A DNA stretch of 64,000 bases from Notospermus geniculatus (lineage: Eukaryota > Nemertea > Pilidiophora > Heteronemertea > Lineidae): assembly GCA_002633025.1 (NCBI GenBank), contig NMRB01000585.1, positions 258,306 through 322,305 of the forward strand, given 5' to 3'. A program made the translations under genes and the position numbers. Under the pieces are notes generated by a model. The model did no database searches and was not told where the DNA came from. It saw only the letters and a program-made list of their open reading frames with translations. Numbering within the stretch: position 1 is the first letter of the stretch; each line of letters starts with the position of its first letter. Shown piece by piece: positions 1-12,589 of the stretch.

Positions 1-726
1 TTAATCAATCCAACACTTTCTCCCTATGCAGAATTTGATTTCCTATTCTGCTGAAAAAACGAAGCCGCAAATTGCCAGCTCATTTTTTTTTTTGATGCAT
101 GCCCACGAGCACACCTGCAGCATGTGATAATAAGTCTTTCCACATAGTGGGCGAAGGGTGAAACAAAAAAATATGATTTATGAAGTGAAATCAGTCTATA
201 CATAAACGTTCCGTTCCGAAAGTCTATCTGTAGATTGTTTAAATGCACCTCAGCTATCACACTCACCATTTATTTCTGACAACATAATGGCAGACCTTGC
301 GGAAAGGGAATACATTGTAATGAGGAACGCACAGACTGAAACGAGTTGCCAGGTTTCATCGAAAATTCTGTTACCTAGCGATTTATTCGCGATAATGACA
401 CGGCAGTGAAAATAATGCCACAGAGGGACAATCAGTAATGGCAGTTAATATGTCTAAAAGCAACGTACATTCTCGCTTTTTTTTGCTAACTGACTGCGAT
501 AGCCTATTGGATGTTCAGAGATTTGTGTTGTATCTCGAAACAAATGGAGTTGAGATTATTTTCTATGAGAAAGGGAACTTATAGACAAGTTGACTGGTCT
601 GAATGTCGTCATCAGAGGACATCACACATTTTACATTACCAGTGGTCGTAATCCACAAATGTGAGCCTCCTGCTACAATATCAGTGTTAAGTCATACGGA
701 AAATGAGCTTGATTGAAGTTAGTTAC

Positions 727-1357
727 ATGACACCAGGAGATAAAGACATTAATAGTAATAGAATCACTCAGACTTCGCAATAGACAGACAATACTGAAAT
801 TGACAAACACATTGGTCCCAACTTGCCAACGTCTGAGTGACTATAACTGGTTTTGTGGAGACAGTCACATCTGTCAATTTCAGTATATTGTCTGTCTATT
901 GTGAAGTCTGGGTGATTCTATTTCTTTCATTAGGCGACACTTATTTTATTCATTGGTTTACGGATTTTTTTCCTGGAAACTCCTGACAGGAGGGCGGAAA
1001 ATACAAATAAAAACAATTGTAATTATCTGATTATCTTTATTAGATTTGTCAAAACATGTAACAGGCGGCTATAAAAATAATCAAAATGTACTTTGGGGCA
1101 CTTCATGACACTCAATGTATGGGAACGGGAATGAATGTTACAACCGCTGTGAATTATTTTTGTCAGGCAAGGGTGGTCCAGCATGTCGGCGGTAAAATAA
1201 TAAAGCTTTTTTATTATTTTTTATTTTTATTATTAAAAATAATGCCATTTTTTTATTATTTTTATTTTTCAAAATTGAAAAAAAAACAAGTGCGGTGGAT
1301 CCATAAACCAATGAATAAAATAAGTGTCGCCTTAAGGACATTATCTCCTGGTGTCAT
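727..1357. mobile_element. Hairpin MITE with a second MITE nested in its right arm
   Basis: Left arm 727-807 (ATGACACCAGGAGATAAAG... to ...CTGAAATTGACA) is complementary to 872-932 joined to 1335-1357. The right arm is split by the element at 933-1331. Removing that insert restores arms of about 80 bp around a 64-bp loop. Confidence 0.8.
933..1331. mobile_element. PIF/Harbinger-like MITE, TTA target duplication
   Basis: 399 bp with about 33-bp inverted ends starting GGCGACACTTATTTTATTCA, flanked by TTA at 930-932 and 1332-1334, with an A/T-only core. Same family as the elements at 42936, 46744 and, as fragments, 31965, 39066 and 63546. Confidence 0.75.
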
Positions 1358-1364
1358 ATACATG

Positions 1365-1688
1365 TACCGTAATTTTTGGGCTATAAGGCGCGGCCTTTTT
1401 CCTTGAAGAAGGGTCTAAAATTGGGGTGCGCCTTATAGGGTGGTGCGCCTTATCTGTGGCTTGAGTCCTACAATTGTAATTAGGCCTATGTTGGGTGTTG
1501 TTACCACGAACGGTCAATGCACACTGAGCAGCCATACATTGTATGTGTATTTGCACTGAAGCATTCACTGACGGGACTGCGCCTTATACGGTGGTGCGTC
1601 TTATGTATGGATTTCGTCAAAAATTTTGGGTGAAATCAGGGGCTGCGCCTTATAGTCAGGTCCGCCCTATAGTCGCGAAAATACGGTA
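1365..1688. mobile_element. MITE with repeated GCGCCTTAT motifs
   Basis: Ends TACCGTAATTTTTGGGCTAT and, inverted, TACCGTATTTTCGCGACTAT. The interior carries several copies of gTGCGCCTTAT in the same orientation. It contains no coding capacity of its own and explains the small ORFs on both strands here. Confidence 0.65.
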
Positions 1689-2104
1689 TATGTCAGTCCG
1701 TTTTGGCTCGTTTTCCGTCCAACTTAACACTGGTTTTGTAGCAGGAGGTCACAAATGTTCATTACCATTGAATTTAACACGTTGGAATTACATGACATCT
1801 CCAAGAGTACATCCTCTCTCAGAGAATCATTATTTTTTTACTGCTGATTAGTCACGCGAACCAAAGCTTGACTGAGTGAAAGGCGTGCGTGTCAAAGTAA
1901 CTAAAAGCAGATTTTGGAAGAGGGAGATCTCATATACAAATCAAGTACTTAGTTTTAAGTATTCACATTATCATAGAGATGTGCTTTGCATCATTTAATC
2001 CTCTTTAACATGATACGAGGCTTGTCACCAACTCCTACACACTGTATCTGCGCCACCATTATGTTCCATCATAATCTAATAGCATGGATAGATTCTCGGT
2101 CCTT

Positions 2105-2273
2105 TGGTGTAAACTACAGTCAAAGTGACTTTTTTCTCTTGCAGGCAGATGGTACATGATTGACGACATTATTACGAAAACAGTCTGGNTGGTGTAAACT
2201 ACAGTCAAAGTGACTTTTTTCTCTTGCAGGCAGATGGTACATGATTGACGACATTATTACGAAAACAGTCTGG
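2105..2273. repeat. Exact 84-bp duplication on either side of a single N
   Basis: 2105-2188 and 2190-2273 are identical, separated by the N at 2189. This is the signature of two contigs overlapping but not merged. Confidence 0.85.
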
Positions 2274-3061
2274 ATTGCGGCAGGCAAAGCTGTTTTCACA
2301 GGAAACGGCTCGAAATAGAGAATTTTATTGAGACTTTGAGAACACAGACGATTTTTTACAACATACGCTTCCCATCAAAATGCAGTTTCAAACTCAATGA
2401 CAAAAGACTCCATAAGTTCACTAGCTTTATGTGCCTCCATGAAAAATGTATCGAAAATATCGGCCACATATCATCCTGTGAGCTTCCCTAAGTCATCCAA
2501 AACAACACACAAGAGGATACATCCATCACCCAGATTCCTCCTAACACAGACAGGAATCATTCCCAAACTATTTCCCTCAGTTATCTCTGAAATGGCTCAG
2601 TTCAATCCAAGTTTTTCGATCTTTTGTATGCGGTTGAATTCGCAGCTGCGATGGACGAACTATGCTCCCAAAGTGTAATGACTCTTGGAATTGACGAAAA
2701 GTTTTCCAATCTTCGGAACCCAACTAAGTGATCGAATCAATAGTAACAATGGATATAGAGTACCAAATAATATACCATTGGAAATCAATGTAGGGTCGGA
2801 ATATTTTTCCACTTCATATGCTTGAATAGCTGTCGCTTACGGTTCAGCAATATCACAAATGGATAAATTCAATTTCATTGGATAACAAAATTAACGTTTC
2901 CATTAGAAATAATGGTTACCGAATTTTGATGTTATTGTTATTGAATGTTTCGTGGTTGGGAAATGGGTGCGAATTTAGAACAAGAAATCAAAGAAGCAGA
3001 CATTTAGATGGGTGCAGGTAACTTAACTGAAGTAATCTGCAACAGTATTTTCTTGCATAGG

Positions 3062-3335
3062 AAAGAAAAGATATCAGAATAGATTGATATCTTGCGGAGG
3101 AAAGAAAAGATATCAGAATAGATTGATATCTTGCAGAGGAAAGAAAAGATATCAGAATAGATCAATAACTTACAGAGAAAGAAAAGGTATCAGAGTAGAT
3201 TGATATCTTGCAGAGGAAAGAAAAGGTATCAGAGTAGATTGATATCTTGCAGAGGAAAGAAAAGGTATCAGAGTAGATTGATATCTTGCAGAACGAAGAA
3301 AAGATATCAGAATAGATTGATATCTTGCAGAGGAT
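3062..3335. repeat. 39-bp minisatellite, seven copies
   Basis: Unit AAAGAAAAGATATCAGAATA plus GATTGATATCTTGCAGAGG, with drift A to G in later copies. It lies 370 bp upstream of the GPCR start. Rest of 1-3700: no gene seen. Confidence 0.9.
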
Positions 3336-3704
3336 ACTTTGCACGAGCCTTGGCAGTGTTAAGAAGGATAATGGATTGACACTACAGTGAGTGTTTTACC
3401 ATTGACAATTTCAGTCACAATGGATACAATACCTTAAACTTATGGATAGAACTTTGTTGGATTATTTAATGCACAAGGATATGTTTTGGTACCTTCGAGA
3501 TACAACTGACTGACTTACTTAGGAGGATGGTTCATTAGAGGCCAGGGAAGGATTGATAGACGAAAAGATTCAATCAGTGAACTAAAAGGATACAGATGGT
3601 GCAACTAAGAAACGCATTGGGTTGTACTTGAGGATACACTTTCAGACATCAGGCCAAATGTTTCGTTGTCTGTTGGATACACAACGGGTCTTCAATCATA
3701 ATTT

Positions 3705-4988
3705 GTGAGACTTTCAAAATATATTTGTGCAACATTCTTGATCTGGCGTTACTTCAAAATGGCACTTACGGATTTGGGCAATAATGAGACCCTTGGATAC
3801 AACTTCAATGAAACTGCTGATAACTTAAGTCTGTCTTCTGACAGAGGAGGAGGGGGTTCCATGTCCAATGATCGCTTTTTTATTGAGATAATCAAAGGGT
3901 ATGTCCAGCCCGTTGTATGTGCCTTTGGGATCTTGGGGAATATATTGAACTTGATTGTTTTGTCAAGAAAGCGTTTTACGACTTCCATGGATAGTATGGA
4001 GCGGACGGTCCAAATGTGCCTCATAGCATTGGCAGTTAGTGACATGCTGTTCTGCATAGTGGTGCTACCGCAGACCGTGCTGAAAAATCCATATGTCTCT
4101 CAGAGTATAATGTCATTCTTGTTGCTTAAATTCATGGAAACACCGCTAGTGAATACGTTCATACTGACAAGTACATGGTTAACAGTTTCGATGACGATCG
4201 GCCGCTACATTGTTGTGTGTCATCCACTGCATGCCAGATCCATTGTTGACGCAAAGTGTACCCGAGCTGCAATTATATCGGTTTATGTGATTTCAATTGG
4301 AATAAACTTGCCGAGGTATTGGATGAAGCAAATCTACCCACTTCCGTGCATACGTTTGGCAAAATACGGTTATATCGATAAGGAGGGTATTGAATTTAAC
4401 GACACGTGTTATTTAGTGGATAAATCAAGACTTGGACGTGACTTAACCTTCCTCGTTAGTTACACAAGCGTTGTATTTGTTATCGGGTTCGTCATTCCTC
4501 TCATTATTCTCATCTACTGCAACGCGCATCTGATAAGGGCGCTGAATCGTGCAAGGCGAATCCAACGTCAGATAAGCGCAAACGCATCGTATCGTCAACA
4601 GAAGGATCGCCTCACGCCAACGTTGATAACAATCATTATAATGTTCTTCATTCTGGTGGCGCCTGGGGATATATACATGTACATAAATATAATTCATGGA
4701 CCGACTGGGAATATTTCAACTGACACCATACTGGTGATAACAAACACTCTCAATCTCATCAATTACAGTATGAATTTTGTCTTATATTGTGCCGTAAATG
4801 CATCTTTTCGCAAAACCTTGCGAGCAATGGTGATACATCGCTGTATCAAATATGATTCTAGATTAACCTCTATCAACCATAATTATACTGTTAACACATA
4901 TCACACTGTTAGCTACACAGCAGCACCAGTGCCTAAGACTGAGAACGGCGGCCAGAACGATGTGCAGACTGCCAACACTAAAGTGTAG
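3705..4988 (+). CDS. Rhodopsin-class (class A) peptide GPCR, FMRFamide-receptor-like, intronless
   Basis: Complete 427-codon single-exon ORF with seven hydrophobic segments. TM1 is residues 67-87 with GN at 78-79; TM2 has the conserved Asp113 (2.50). The DRY position reads GRY (166-168) followed by IVVCHPL. TM4 ends in NLPRYW (201-206), TM5 has Pro265 and TM6 has Pro320. TM7 reads NYSMNFVLYC (353-362), so NPxxY is NFxxY. The FRKTL helix-8 start (368-372) and a Ser/Thr/Asn-rich tail of about 55 residues follow. The NLPR(F/Y)W and NFxxYC signatures are typical of invertebrate FMRFamide-type receptors, so a neuropeptide ligand coupling to a G protein at the plasma membrane is inferred; the ligand is unknown. 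The ATG at 3759 (Met19, context AAAATGG) looks better than the one at 3705: it opens directly on an extracellular N-terminus with NxS/T sites NET, NET and NLS. Oddity: Lys142 sits where the TM3 disulfide Cys (3.25) is expected, while extracellular loop 2 keeps Cys215 and Cys235. Confidence 0.9.
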   Translation: MRLSKYICATFLIWRYFKMALTDLGNNETLGYNFNETADNLSLSSDRGGGGSMSNDRFFIEIIKGYVQPVVCAFGILGNILNLIVLSRKRFTTSMDSMERTVQMCLIALAVSDMLFCIVVLPQTVLKNPYVSQSIMSFLLLKFMETPLVNTFILTSTWLTVSMTIGRYIVVCHPLHARSIVDAKCTRAAIISVYVISIGINLPRYWMKQIYPLPCIRLAKYGYIDKEGIEFNDTCYLVDKSRLGRDLTFLVSYTSVVFVIGFVIPLIILIYCNAHLIRALNRARRIQRQISANASYRQQKDRLTPTLITIIIMFFILVAPGDIYMYINIIHGPTGNISTDTILVITNTLNLINYSMNFVLYCAVNASFRKTLRAMVIHRCIKYDSRLTSINHNYTVNTYHTVSYTAAPVPKTENGGQNDVQTANTKV

Positions 4989-5258
4989 CGAACATGGACC
5001 CCAGAGATTCAGAGGTTTCTTCTAGGCTGAAAATCTGTGTTAAGAGATTTTTCAAGAACTGGTGTAGAGAAAAACAGCCAAGTACATGTAGACAAGGGTT
5101 GGTATAATGCAGGTTGCAGGTTGACCGGCAGGCAATATTTCCTACATTTGACTTCACCATTGGACTACACTGGCATTGCATGATGGTGAGATTTTCAAAA
5201 GGATTTGGTAGCTATACTTAGAACTCTTCTATAAAAGTTCATAAACAGTAGCCACAAC

Positions 5259-5790
5259 GGGCTCCTAAGCCTTCTGTACATCGGCCTTGCGAGTGGAAGC
5301 AACTACCGGCAATGGTGTTTCTGGAAATGGTTGGCGACTACCTGGAACCAGCAGCAACTGATCAGATGCTCAAACAGGCCGATGTACGCGCACCGGCAAA
5401 GCTATTGCCGACCGTTGCTGCTAGTTCCAGCCAGTTGCTCATGCTCTACTCGTTGCCAAAGGTTGCACCTAGTCGTCTTCAGTCGCTTCCAATGTACGCG
5501 CGCTGGCAATGAATTCCCTCATTTGTGGAGCACACGTGCATGGTCACGTGAATGTTTATCACAAGTCATGACTCCCTAGTGGTCCGATCAGAAGACATCG
5601 ACAATTTCTGTGTAGCATTCAGTACCATTGCCTGTCCGATGTACGCGCTCCAGATTGAAGACTGGATTGTGCCACTTGTTGCCGGAATGACCTGTCAAAA
5701 CCGATGTGTGCAGAACATGTACATCGATAGCGACTGTTGCGTTCAGTTGCTTCCAGTCCCAAGGCCGATGTACGCTAGGCTTTAAAGAGC
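5259..5790. mobile_element. Foldback element with TACATCGGCCTT ends and internal GATGTACGC repeats
   Basis: The left end near 5265 (TAAGCCTTCTGTACATCGGCCTTG) is inverted at 5757-5783. Inside, CC(G/A)ATGTACGC recurs at about 5378, 5489, 5637 and 5765, with an interior richer in GC than its flanks. It directly follows the GPCR 3' region. Confidence 0.55.
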
Positions 5791-6405
5791 GGAATGTACT
5801 TGCCGCTGCAACAGCAACTTAAAATGGATATCCAGATTTCGGCTCAACTCACTACTGCATATTGCCCCTAACCATCAACCTGCAACCTGCACATCAACCA
5901 GTAGACAGGACTACAAGTGTCAGTCAATGACGATATGGAAAACGAATATAGAGGACTTGAGGCAAGGCTGTTCAGAATTAATTACAAAATGTGAAGAAAA
6001 ATAAAGACATGCAGGGGTAGGTAATTTTGGCCTATATTTTCCTTCCTGAAGTGACTTTCTGGATCTCAGTGATGCATGTCCTCAGAGAGGGTCAACACTT
6101 AATAGAGTCTTAGCTAAAGAAATCAGGTAAATCTGTGACTTGAGATTGTGAAGCCTAACAGTTACTAAATGCAACAAGGTTAATCCTCCTGTCTTCAAGC
6201 GACAGCCGGTAATACATGTAACTATGGGTATTAGGCAGCGATCATGCCTTGATGTGAAGCAACCGAAAGCTAAGAATCCATTCACGTGATTTTCGAGTGG
6301 TGCAATGCCACAACCATTGTTTCTTTCTACCATGTTGATAATATGAACAAAGGATGCGGCGTCACACTGCTCGAAATTTGCGTGAATGGATGCTTTATTA
6401 GTATA

Positions 6406-6530
6406 GAGTTTTCGTAAAGTCCCCGAAAAGCCAACGCAAACGTCTGTGCTTTTGTTCGGTGCTCTCTTCGTGGTACCGAACAATGGGTTTGGCGTTCGCG
6501 TTCCGGGGGCTTTGCGAAAACTCCCTAGTG
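6406..6530. mobile_element. Imperfect inverted-repeat element
   Basis: GAGTTTTCGTAAAGTCCCCG near 6410 is inverted near 6505-6527. It underlies most of the 152-codon minus ORF, which I do not accept as a gene. Confidence 0.45.
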
Positions 6531-6924
6531 TAAGGGACATTACGAATGTCTTATCCTTTTGACATGGTCAGCCTAGACCTTGTAAACATTTATGTGGTCT
6601 CAGCCTGCTAACTTCAGAGCGACTTAGTATTGGTTTTGCGGTGATGGTTTACATATTAAAGAGCAAGGATATCGGCAAATACCGGTATTAGGAGATTGTG
6701 TGAAGGAAGGTGATGGGAACTATCAATTTATTCTTTTCAGTATCAAATAAAATGTTCAACAATAAACCTTATTGTTCCTAGAAAGTAAGTTGTTGATTTG
6801 TTTTGATTTACAGGTCACTAGAAATACATTATAACCTAAAAAAAGACCCCACTGAATAGACTCCGCTAAATTTCTGCACAGCAGCTGATATTTAGCACTT
6901 CTTATAATTGAAAATCACAATATT

Positions 6925-7189
6925 GGCCCGTATTCTAGAAGCCTCCAAAACTCAAAGGTCCACTTTAAGCTTTTGTATTCTGCCCTGTAAACAATAGCTA
7001 AAGGTAAACCTTAGAGTTAAAGCGATTTGTCAGCCAAAAAATTTGAATGCAAAAGGGGACGAATCTTTGTTTACAAACACTCATTTCCTGCATTCTGATT
7101 GGCTGTGAGGGCAATGTTTACAAACATCATCCTTCTGTTTACAAAACGACTGTCGATTCGCTTTAAGGAAGCTTCTAGAATACGGCCCC
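6925..7189. mobile_element. MITE with GGCCCGTATTCTAGAAGC ends
   Basis: Inverted ends of about 22 bp. A related but truncated copy lies at about 23175-23275, inside an ETFDH intron. Confidence 0.65.
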
Positions 7190-7967
7190 ATATCTATTAT
7201 TGCTTTGACTAAACTGGGCGAATGTTGTACTTTATCAACCAGAAGAAATCAAAGTCCCCACCACGAGAGTCTTCCATTAAGAATGCAACTGAAGGAGATA
7301 ATGCCTCAGAAGCCAAGTGAAAATGTGCCAACTCAGCCAATCTGGCACATTAACGTGGCTTAATTCCAAGCTGTCAGCCATTAACAAGTATCGGACATCC
7401 CTTAACCACATGCCGGAATTTCCAGACAGGCGTGTGGTGGAATGTAACACGAGAGGAACAGTCTGAACTAAGTAATCACGGCACTTTGATTCAGCAACAA
7501 CGTTTCCATTCAAAGGACTACCTCTCACTAAAAATATTCTTGAAACTGACAAGTTCTGTTAGTCACGGCTCGTAGGTATTGTGATTACACTCGCAAATGG
7601 ATCATCTAACACCATCAGGAAGACTACAATGTCAATCTATCATTGCTTAAACACGTGATCAATCACAATCCATCAATCCTCAAAGATTTTAGATGTGAAT
7701 CCGATGTAGCCAGGGTTTCCGCCAGGATTTTCAAGGAGTGAAAAAAATTTTTTTTGAAAATGATGTTTTTTTTGTTAAAAATGGCCAATTAAAGAAAATA
7801 CTGCTTATTTTGAGCCTTGAACTCTGACTTATATTGCAAGGAAAATACACCGAACATCAGCATTTTAGCCAAAACCCAAAGGTTGTCCCAGTTGCAAGCT
7901 GTGATGAAGTGACCGCACTGATACAAGCCTAATAGCTAGCTGACGATAGGGTCCCTTTAAATATGTC

Positions 7968-8102
7968 CAGTGTTTCCGCCAGAGGGGGGTACAGGGGGGT
8001 ATAAAGTACCCTCCTTAAGAAGTCAAAATTAATCAAAGTTTGAATTATGCCAAATTTTCTCTTTGCCCCCCCCCCCTTAAAAAATTCCCGGCAGAAACAC
8101 TG
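7968..8102. mobile_element. CAGTG...CACTG MITE (hAT-like), 135 bp
   Basis: Ends CAGTGTTTCCGCCAGAG and, inverted, CAGTGTTTCTGCCGGGAA. Same family as 19930-20064 and 30707-30839. It interrupts the first of two diverged direct repeats (7928-8195 and 8197-8297). Confidence 0.65.
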
Positions 8103-9689
8103 TCGTCGCCAAGATATTTTTCTCAACTTGCTTTGTTCCTCTTGCTGTAGGCGTACTCGGTTATTCTGCCTTCAACACCACTTGGCATTATACCTAATAG
8201 CTAGGGTCCTTTCAAATATGCCAATATTTTTTGTCCAACTTGCTTTGTCCCTCTTGCTATACTCGGTTTTTCTGCTTTCACGACCACTTGGCATTGTATG
8301 GGAGACAATCTCGCAAGGCTTACCAACAACGTTTACCATTATCACATCCCACACACCACAGCAATGAGTAATTGGCCATTTCCTCAACAATGTTGCATTG
8401 TGATTTCAAGGCAGCTAGGAATGAAAACGTGATTACGATCAAAGGAAGACTATCAAGAAAATCAAAAGACGTCTAGCATGAAAAGTGTGTGGCTTCGTAT
8501 TTTTTTATGTGCGGCACAGTGTCAACAAATTACAGTCCTATCCTATTAGGTAACCCAGCCTCTATACACTTTCCAAAAGCCTAGTCCACACTCGCAAACA
8601 AATGTTTGCAAACATTAGCAAACTCAGTGTTTGGCAAAAAAGTTTTCAAGTGTTTATTAGTCTCCAAAGAAGAACAAACACGACAAAAACATCAGCAAAC
8701 TTGTTTGGAGAAGTTAGTGCATGCACCTTCTTGAAAACTTCTTCTTGAAAACACCTTCTTGTTTGCTGATGTTTGGCAAATCAACCAATCACAGATTAGT
8801 TCACGATCACGTGATCATCTAGGTGGACAAAATGCAGCCTCCAGGATGAGAAAGAGAAGGAATGGACCTTCAATTCTTGAAGGAGGCAGTGATAAGCCCC
8901 ATTCTTGCTCCAAGAAACTTCAGTCTGGCCGACAACTGTGGCTTTTTGGTTTTTGCAATATACATATTGCTGTTGAAAAACTAATATGTACTTCACTTTT
9001 GTGTTTCTACATTTTGTCTAATGCCTTATGCGAGAGTCCGTGGGGTCGAGTCCGGTAGGAAGCTATGTCTTTCACTATAGAAACCTGTTATTATTTCAAG
9101 CCGTCTTTGTCTATTGGAGGGAAATAACGTCGGTTTGCCATAAAATTTCTGCCCATATTTTGCTAACACTCAAGTAACAGAGAGCCAAACATTTTTCATG
9201 GTGTGGACGTGTCCCCCAAATATTGGCAAACCTTGTGTTTGCTGATGTTTGCAAACAATTGTTTTCGAATGTCTGCCAGTGTAGATGGGAAGGAGAAATG
9301 GTTGATGTTGTCCGCCATATTAGACGTATTTTTCAATGCTTTGTAAGCCAAGTGAGGGAACAGGAACTTGAATAAATAGAGGTCGTTATCCAATTACTGA
9401 AAAGAAGCTCTTTGCATTGTAGGCCTAGGCCTCGATGTATTTACCAAAGTCAGCCCAATGTGCAGGGTTGGGGCATCCTGCTTTCCGGCTATATCACAAT
9501 GCTAACACAACTGAAAAATCAGTCCATGAATGATCTTGAAAAAAGTGTCGGTAAAACAGTGCAGGGACAGAATCATCAAGGGGTGAGAGACCAGGGTGGA
9601 TTGAAGGCTCCCAATAAGTCATATCAATGGTTAGTCAGCGATGGCAGTTGACTTTCCAAAGATTCTCAACATTTCACACGGAATATGCA

Positions 9690-9872
9690 GTGCTGCTTAC
9701 CACCCAAAAATTTCTGGGTATTTTTCAACAAAAGTTTGGGTATTTTGCCAAACTTTTGGGTACAGTATGTGAATTGACTGAGTTTGTGTATTTTGCCAAT
9801 TTTTTGGGTACATTATGTGAATGGACTGATATTTCTGGGTATTTTCTACATTTTTTGGGTACAATTATAATA
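9690..9872. repeat. Short tandem repeat, about 57-bp unit, three copies
   Basis: Repeats of TTTTGCCAA...TTTTGGGTACAxTATGTGAAT. Produces misleading ORFs on both strands. Confidence 0.6.
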
Positions 9873-10754
9873 TGAAGTTGGCGGCTTAGTGGGAGGTAGA
9901 GAACGACGAAAACAACTTCGTCATGTTTATTCCGTACAAATCCTACTTTCAAACGTAGAACGATTACTTTTAAACGTATTTCATGATGTTTCTGCGCACA
10001 ACTGACCAAAAATCTCCAAAACGTATGATGCGGACCTTCAAACGTACAACGTACAATTGGCAATGATTTCCGTACAGTGTACGGTGGAAACGTACAAGTA
10101 AGCAACCTTGAATATGCTTTATTACTGTACCCGGTATTTACTAGATGATAATTCCAAATTCTCTCCAAATGTCACTTACCTTCTGTGCAAAATCCTGTAA
10201 CTGCACTACATTTGACACTCAACTCTCAATTCAATATCTTTTCAGTAGAATAGAAGGAGTTCAACCATGGCTAAATAAACATCAATTCGAATGCCAAGAG
10301 TCAATTATATTTACAGCACACCCATTGCAGAAAACCAATCACCTAAAATAAACGCCCTGACGTCTGTTGAGGGAAAAACCATCCTCTGAAATAACCCATC
10401 GAAGCATTACAGCCACTCGACACCATCTCACAGCTGCAAAGCAGACACTTTCAAAAAATGACGCTTAAGAACACTGCTGCATTGACGTGATTGAACTAAT
10501 ATCGCAAGGGATGCTTTCGAGCACTAGCAGAAGATGGGAATGATGATACGCTTCTTTGTAACGGGGTAAAAACAGATCAAGGAATTGAGATTATCAACCT
10601 CAGATCAGGAGGTGCGGGGTGGATGATTTGTGATATTGACAGCATCATAGAATGGCTTTTATCACATCCATTTGTCACTTCAGTGACACACTACACAAGC
10701 TGCTGTTAAAAATAAACATCTCTATTACCTTAACTCATCTGCTCCCAGAGTCCA

Positions 10755-10880
10755 GGGGCCACATTTATGAAGCCTTCGCAACAATCTATTGTAAGGCAGT
10801 CAGTGAACAACAGGGTATGTGCAGCCAATCAATAGATTTGCGTGAACGCAAAGTTGCGAAGGCTTCATAAATATGGCCCC
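10755..10880. mobile_element. MITE, 126 bp
   Basis: Inverted ends GGGGCCACATTTATGAAGCC / GGGGCCATATTTATGAAGCC, about 28 bp. Confidence 0.75.
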
Positions 10881-11730
10881 AGCAGACAGCATCTTCTGTC
10901 AAACTTTTCTCATATCCGATGGAACTAATTGAAAAATATTTGAAGAAAAGTTGTTTGTATCAACCATCTGAAGAAAGTTTCTTCAAATTCTTTGCAATGG
11001 GGAACCCGCATGACTGCAGATGGCGCAGTCAGTATAAGACCCAAATGACGTACTGACGTCACTTTTTTCGCTGTTGACGTCATGTCGTCAAAGCATGTGT
11101 ACATTTTTCTACACAATTTTCTCTGGAAATTTCCCGGAAAGACGTCGTCAGTATTGGCATCCTGTGGCATTTCTGACGAAACAAAGCAGTGATATATGGA
11201 GAACTTTGAACCTGAAACAGGACAGTGTAATTTAATCAAAATTGAACCAAAGAGAGTGGTTTATTTTGGGGCAAGAAGTCAATGGAAATACTGTTAGAAA
11301 ATAGGACTTCCGGGTCTTACACTGACAGCGCCACGTCGTGGCGTAGTTCTGCGGGTTCCTCATTCTTTCCCAAGGATTTTAGAAAACTTCATCAGAAGAT
11401 ACTGTCTGCTCAAACCTGGGGGCAGATGAGTTAACTCTTTCAACCCTAATCACGCAATATCTCGTGATGTCATTGCACTCACCGTGCATGGTCACAAGTT
11501 ATCTTGGGACCGGCCACAGTCATTATCGTTCGACTTGAAACAATTTTCACTGCAGTGGCAGACTTTCCTGCCGTTGGAGGCCACCTATCAACTGTCCTAG
11601 AACGTCACAAAATTTGACATAACCCATGGCGTCCACCTCATTATGGACGACGTTGCGGCGTGCATTTCTTCTCTGTGACGTCAAATTTCATGACGTTCTA
11701 GGACCGCTAACTTATGGTGGCATCTGATGG

Positions 11731-11958
11731 TAAAGTCTGGCAACATCTAACTACGACCCAATGGAATGCGGAAGTCATGTAATGTGACAGAGCTTTGCAG
11801 TTCATGCGTGTCAACCATTTGCAGTCGTTCCCCGATTGTTCGTGCTGTGTACCAGTAATTCAAGAGCCGCGTGTGATTAAAGGTCCGTAGAAAATCCAAC
11901 CATCAATTTCCTAACTTCCGCATTCCATTGGGTCGTAGTTAGATTTTGCCGGACTTTA
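11731..11958. mobile_element. MITE with 44-bp inverted ends
   Basis: Ends TAAAGTCTGGCAACATCTAA and TAAAGTCCGGCAAAATCTAA (inverted), then ACGACCCAATGGAATGCGG on both. A second imperfect inverted repeat (about 11558-11750) overlaps its left end. Confidence 0.7.
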
Positions 11959-12589
11959 GTGAAGTCTCCCACTGGTTCACCATCTGATTATCACTACACA
12001 AACTAGTTTTTCAAAGGATCGTCTGCTACAAGATTTAGTTCCAGAAAGATCATATAGATGGCTGTCTTGTCGCTGCAAGCACAAAATATTTTATATTATT
12101 CTATCTATATATTTTATTTAGTTGTGGCGCCTTTCCAAAACAGCCTAGACATGGGAAATGTCGCCCAAAACCTTGCCGAGGGCTAAAAGAGTTAACCCAC
12201 AACAGTATCATACAATGATGCAGGCATCAGTAATGACCGTCTTGAGACAAGTAATTCCGGAGTAACCAATGAACAGCACAACATCCTTCCTGACGAGGTA
12301 ATTAAGTATGCTGCGGAGGATATAAAAGACAGTGATCGCTGAGGTGACATGTCATCCAATCATTTTCCTTTAGGACTTGGCTTTATCTGGTGGAAGACAT
12401 GAAGGAACTACCAATCAACCAGGTAACAAACCACCATTGACGACATGGAGGACCTGGAAGTTGTCCAAAAAAAGAAAAGGATTTCATGTACGGTACCTGA
12501 TTCATTCATTGTGCTCAGATTGTTGAAAAAGTTTTTTTCTGCAATGCAAGAATTTCTTCCATGTAATATAAATGCTGTCTGAAATAGGA

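Noticed and set aside
6082-6540. 152-codon minus-strand ORF
   Set aside because: No domain, no splice context; most of its 5' half is an inverted-repeat element.
9725-10168. 147-codon minus-strand ORF
   Set aside because: Generated by a short tandem repeat and repeat-rich DNA; no recognisable protein.
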